Source: an uncultured Kangiellaceae bacterium | GTDB lineage: Bacteria; Pseudomonadota; Gammaproteobacteria; Enterobacterales; Kangiellaceae | NCBI GenBank assembly: GCA_905479925.1 | Contig: CAJQOL010000079.1 | Span: forward strand, 1-41,830 | Reading direction: 5' to 3' | Length of the DNA: 41,830 nt | Shown: positions 41,585 to 41,830 of the stretch, piece after piece | How positions within the stretch are numbered: the stretch's first letter is position 1 | Layout: the number at the start of each line of letters is the position of its first letter | The notes under the pieces: model-generated | Database searches by the model: none | What the model saw: only the letters and a program-made list of their open reading frames with translations | Told to the model about the DNA's origin: nothing | Position numbers and translations under genes: made by a program

Positions 41585-41830
<246 letters not shown>

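Overview
The window reads as a chromosomal stretch of a low-GC, probably marine or halotolerant gammaproteobacterium. Supporting genes are mutH, an rppH-ptsP-lgt-thyA-folA cluster, a sodium-pumping oxaloacetate decarboxylase (oadGAB), a YbdL-type aminotransferase and an S46 dipeptidyl-peptidase. The mix would fit a Kangiella-like member of the order Oceanospirillales, but genus is a guess. No tRNA, rRNA, CRISPR array or prophage was seen. About a third of the genes start with GTG or TTG.

Layout. 1-8.2 kb: housekeeping block with a class II amidotransferase (cut by the left edge), mutH on the minus strand, then rppH, ptsP, a TauE/SafE permease, lgt, thyA, folA and a small secreted protein, all on the plus strand. 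A MITE-like inverted-repeat element lies between thyA and folA. 8.3-14.6 kb: ybdL, a small membrane protein, a 14-bp tandem repeat array, then oadGAB and purE-tsaC, all five on the minus strand. 14.9-19.2 kb: a mosaic protein (zinc ribbon, TM2, type IV pilin-like, DcrB/PsbP-like), followed by a DUF4401-GDYXXLXY fusion translationally coupled to DUF2157. 19.7-21.9 kb: an anchored coiled-coil protein and two GNAT acetyltransferases. 22-25.5 kb: a secreted S33 alpha/beta hydrolase divergent from a membrane-bound LytTR regulator, with a 13-bp tandem array and a palindrome between them.

25.5-32.9 kb holds the most complete system: a minus-strand operon encoding a membrane fusion protein, a LolD/MacB-type ATPase, two MacB-like permeases, an NtrC-type response regulator and a PAS histidine kinase. 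Upstream of its first gene is a -24/-12 (sigma-54) promoter and, 75 bp further up, two palindromes TGTTCG-N4-CGAACA that look like the regulator's enhancer sites. The operon therefore appears to be a self-contained, autoregulated stress-sensing exporter.

32.9-41.8 kb: a DUF445 membrane protein, a PaaI/YiiD-like thioesterase, RarD, an FG-GAP beta-propeller protein with an inserted 15-bp/5-residue repeat, an AlkD-like protein with a DUF4386 protein, an S46 peptidase, and at the right edge the end of an IS3-family insertion sequence whose terminal repeat is mirrored by a solitary copy about 100 bp away.

A recurring theme is short tandem repeats of 12 to 15 bp in gene-flanking DNA (five sites plus one weaker one). 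All calls come from reading the sequence; no database search was done.
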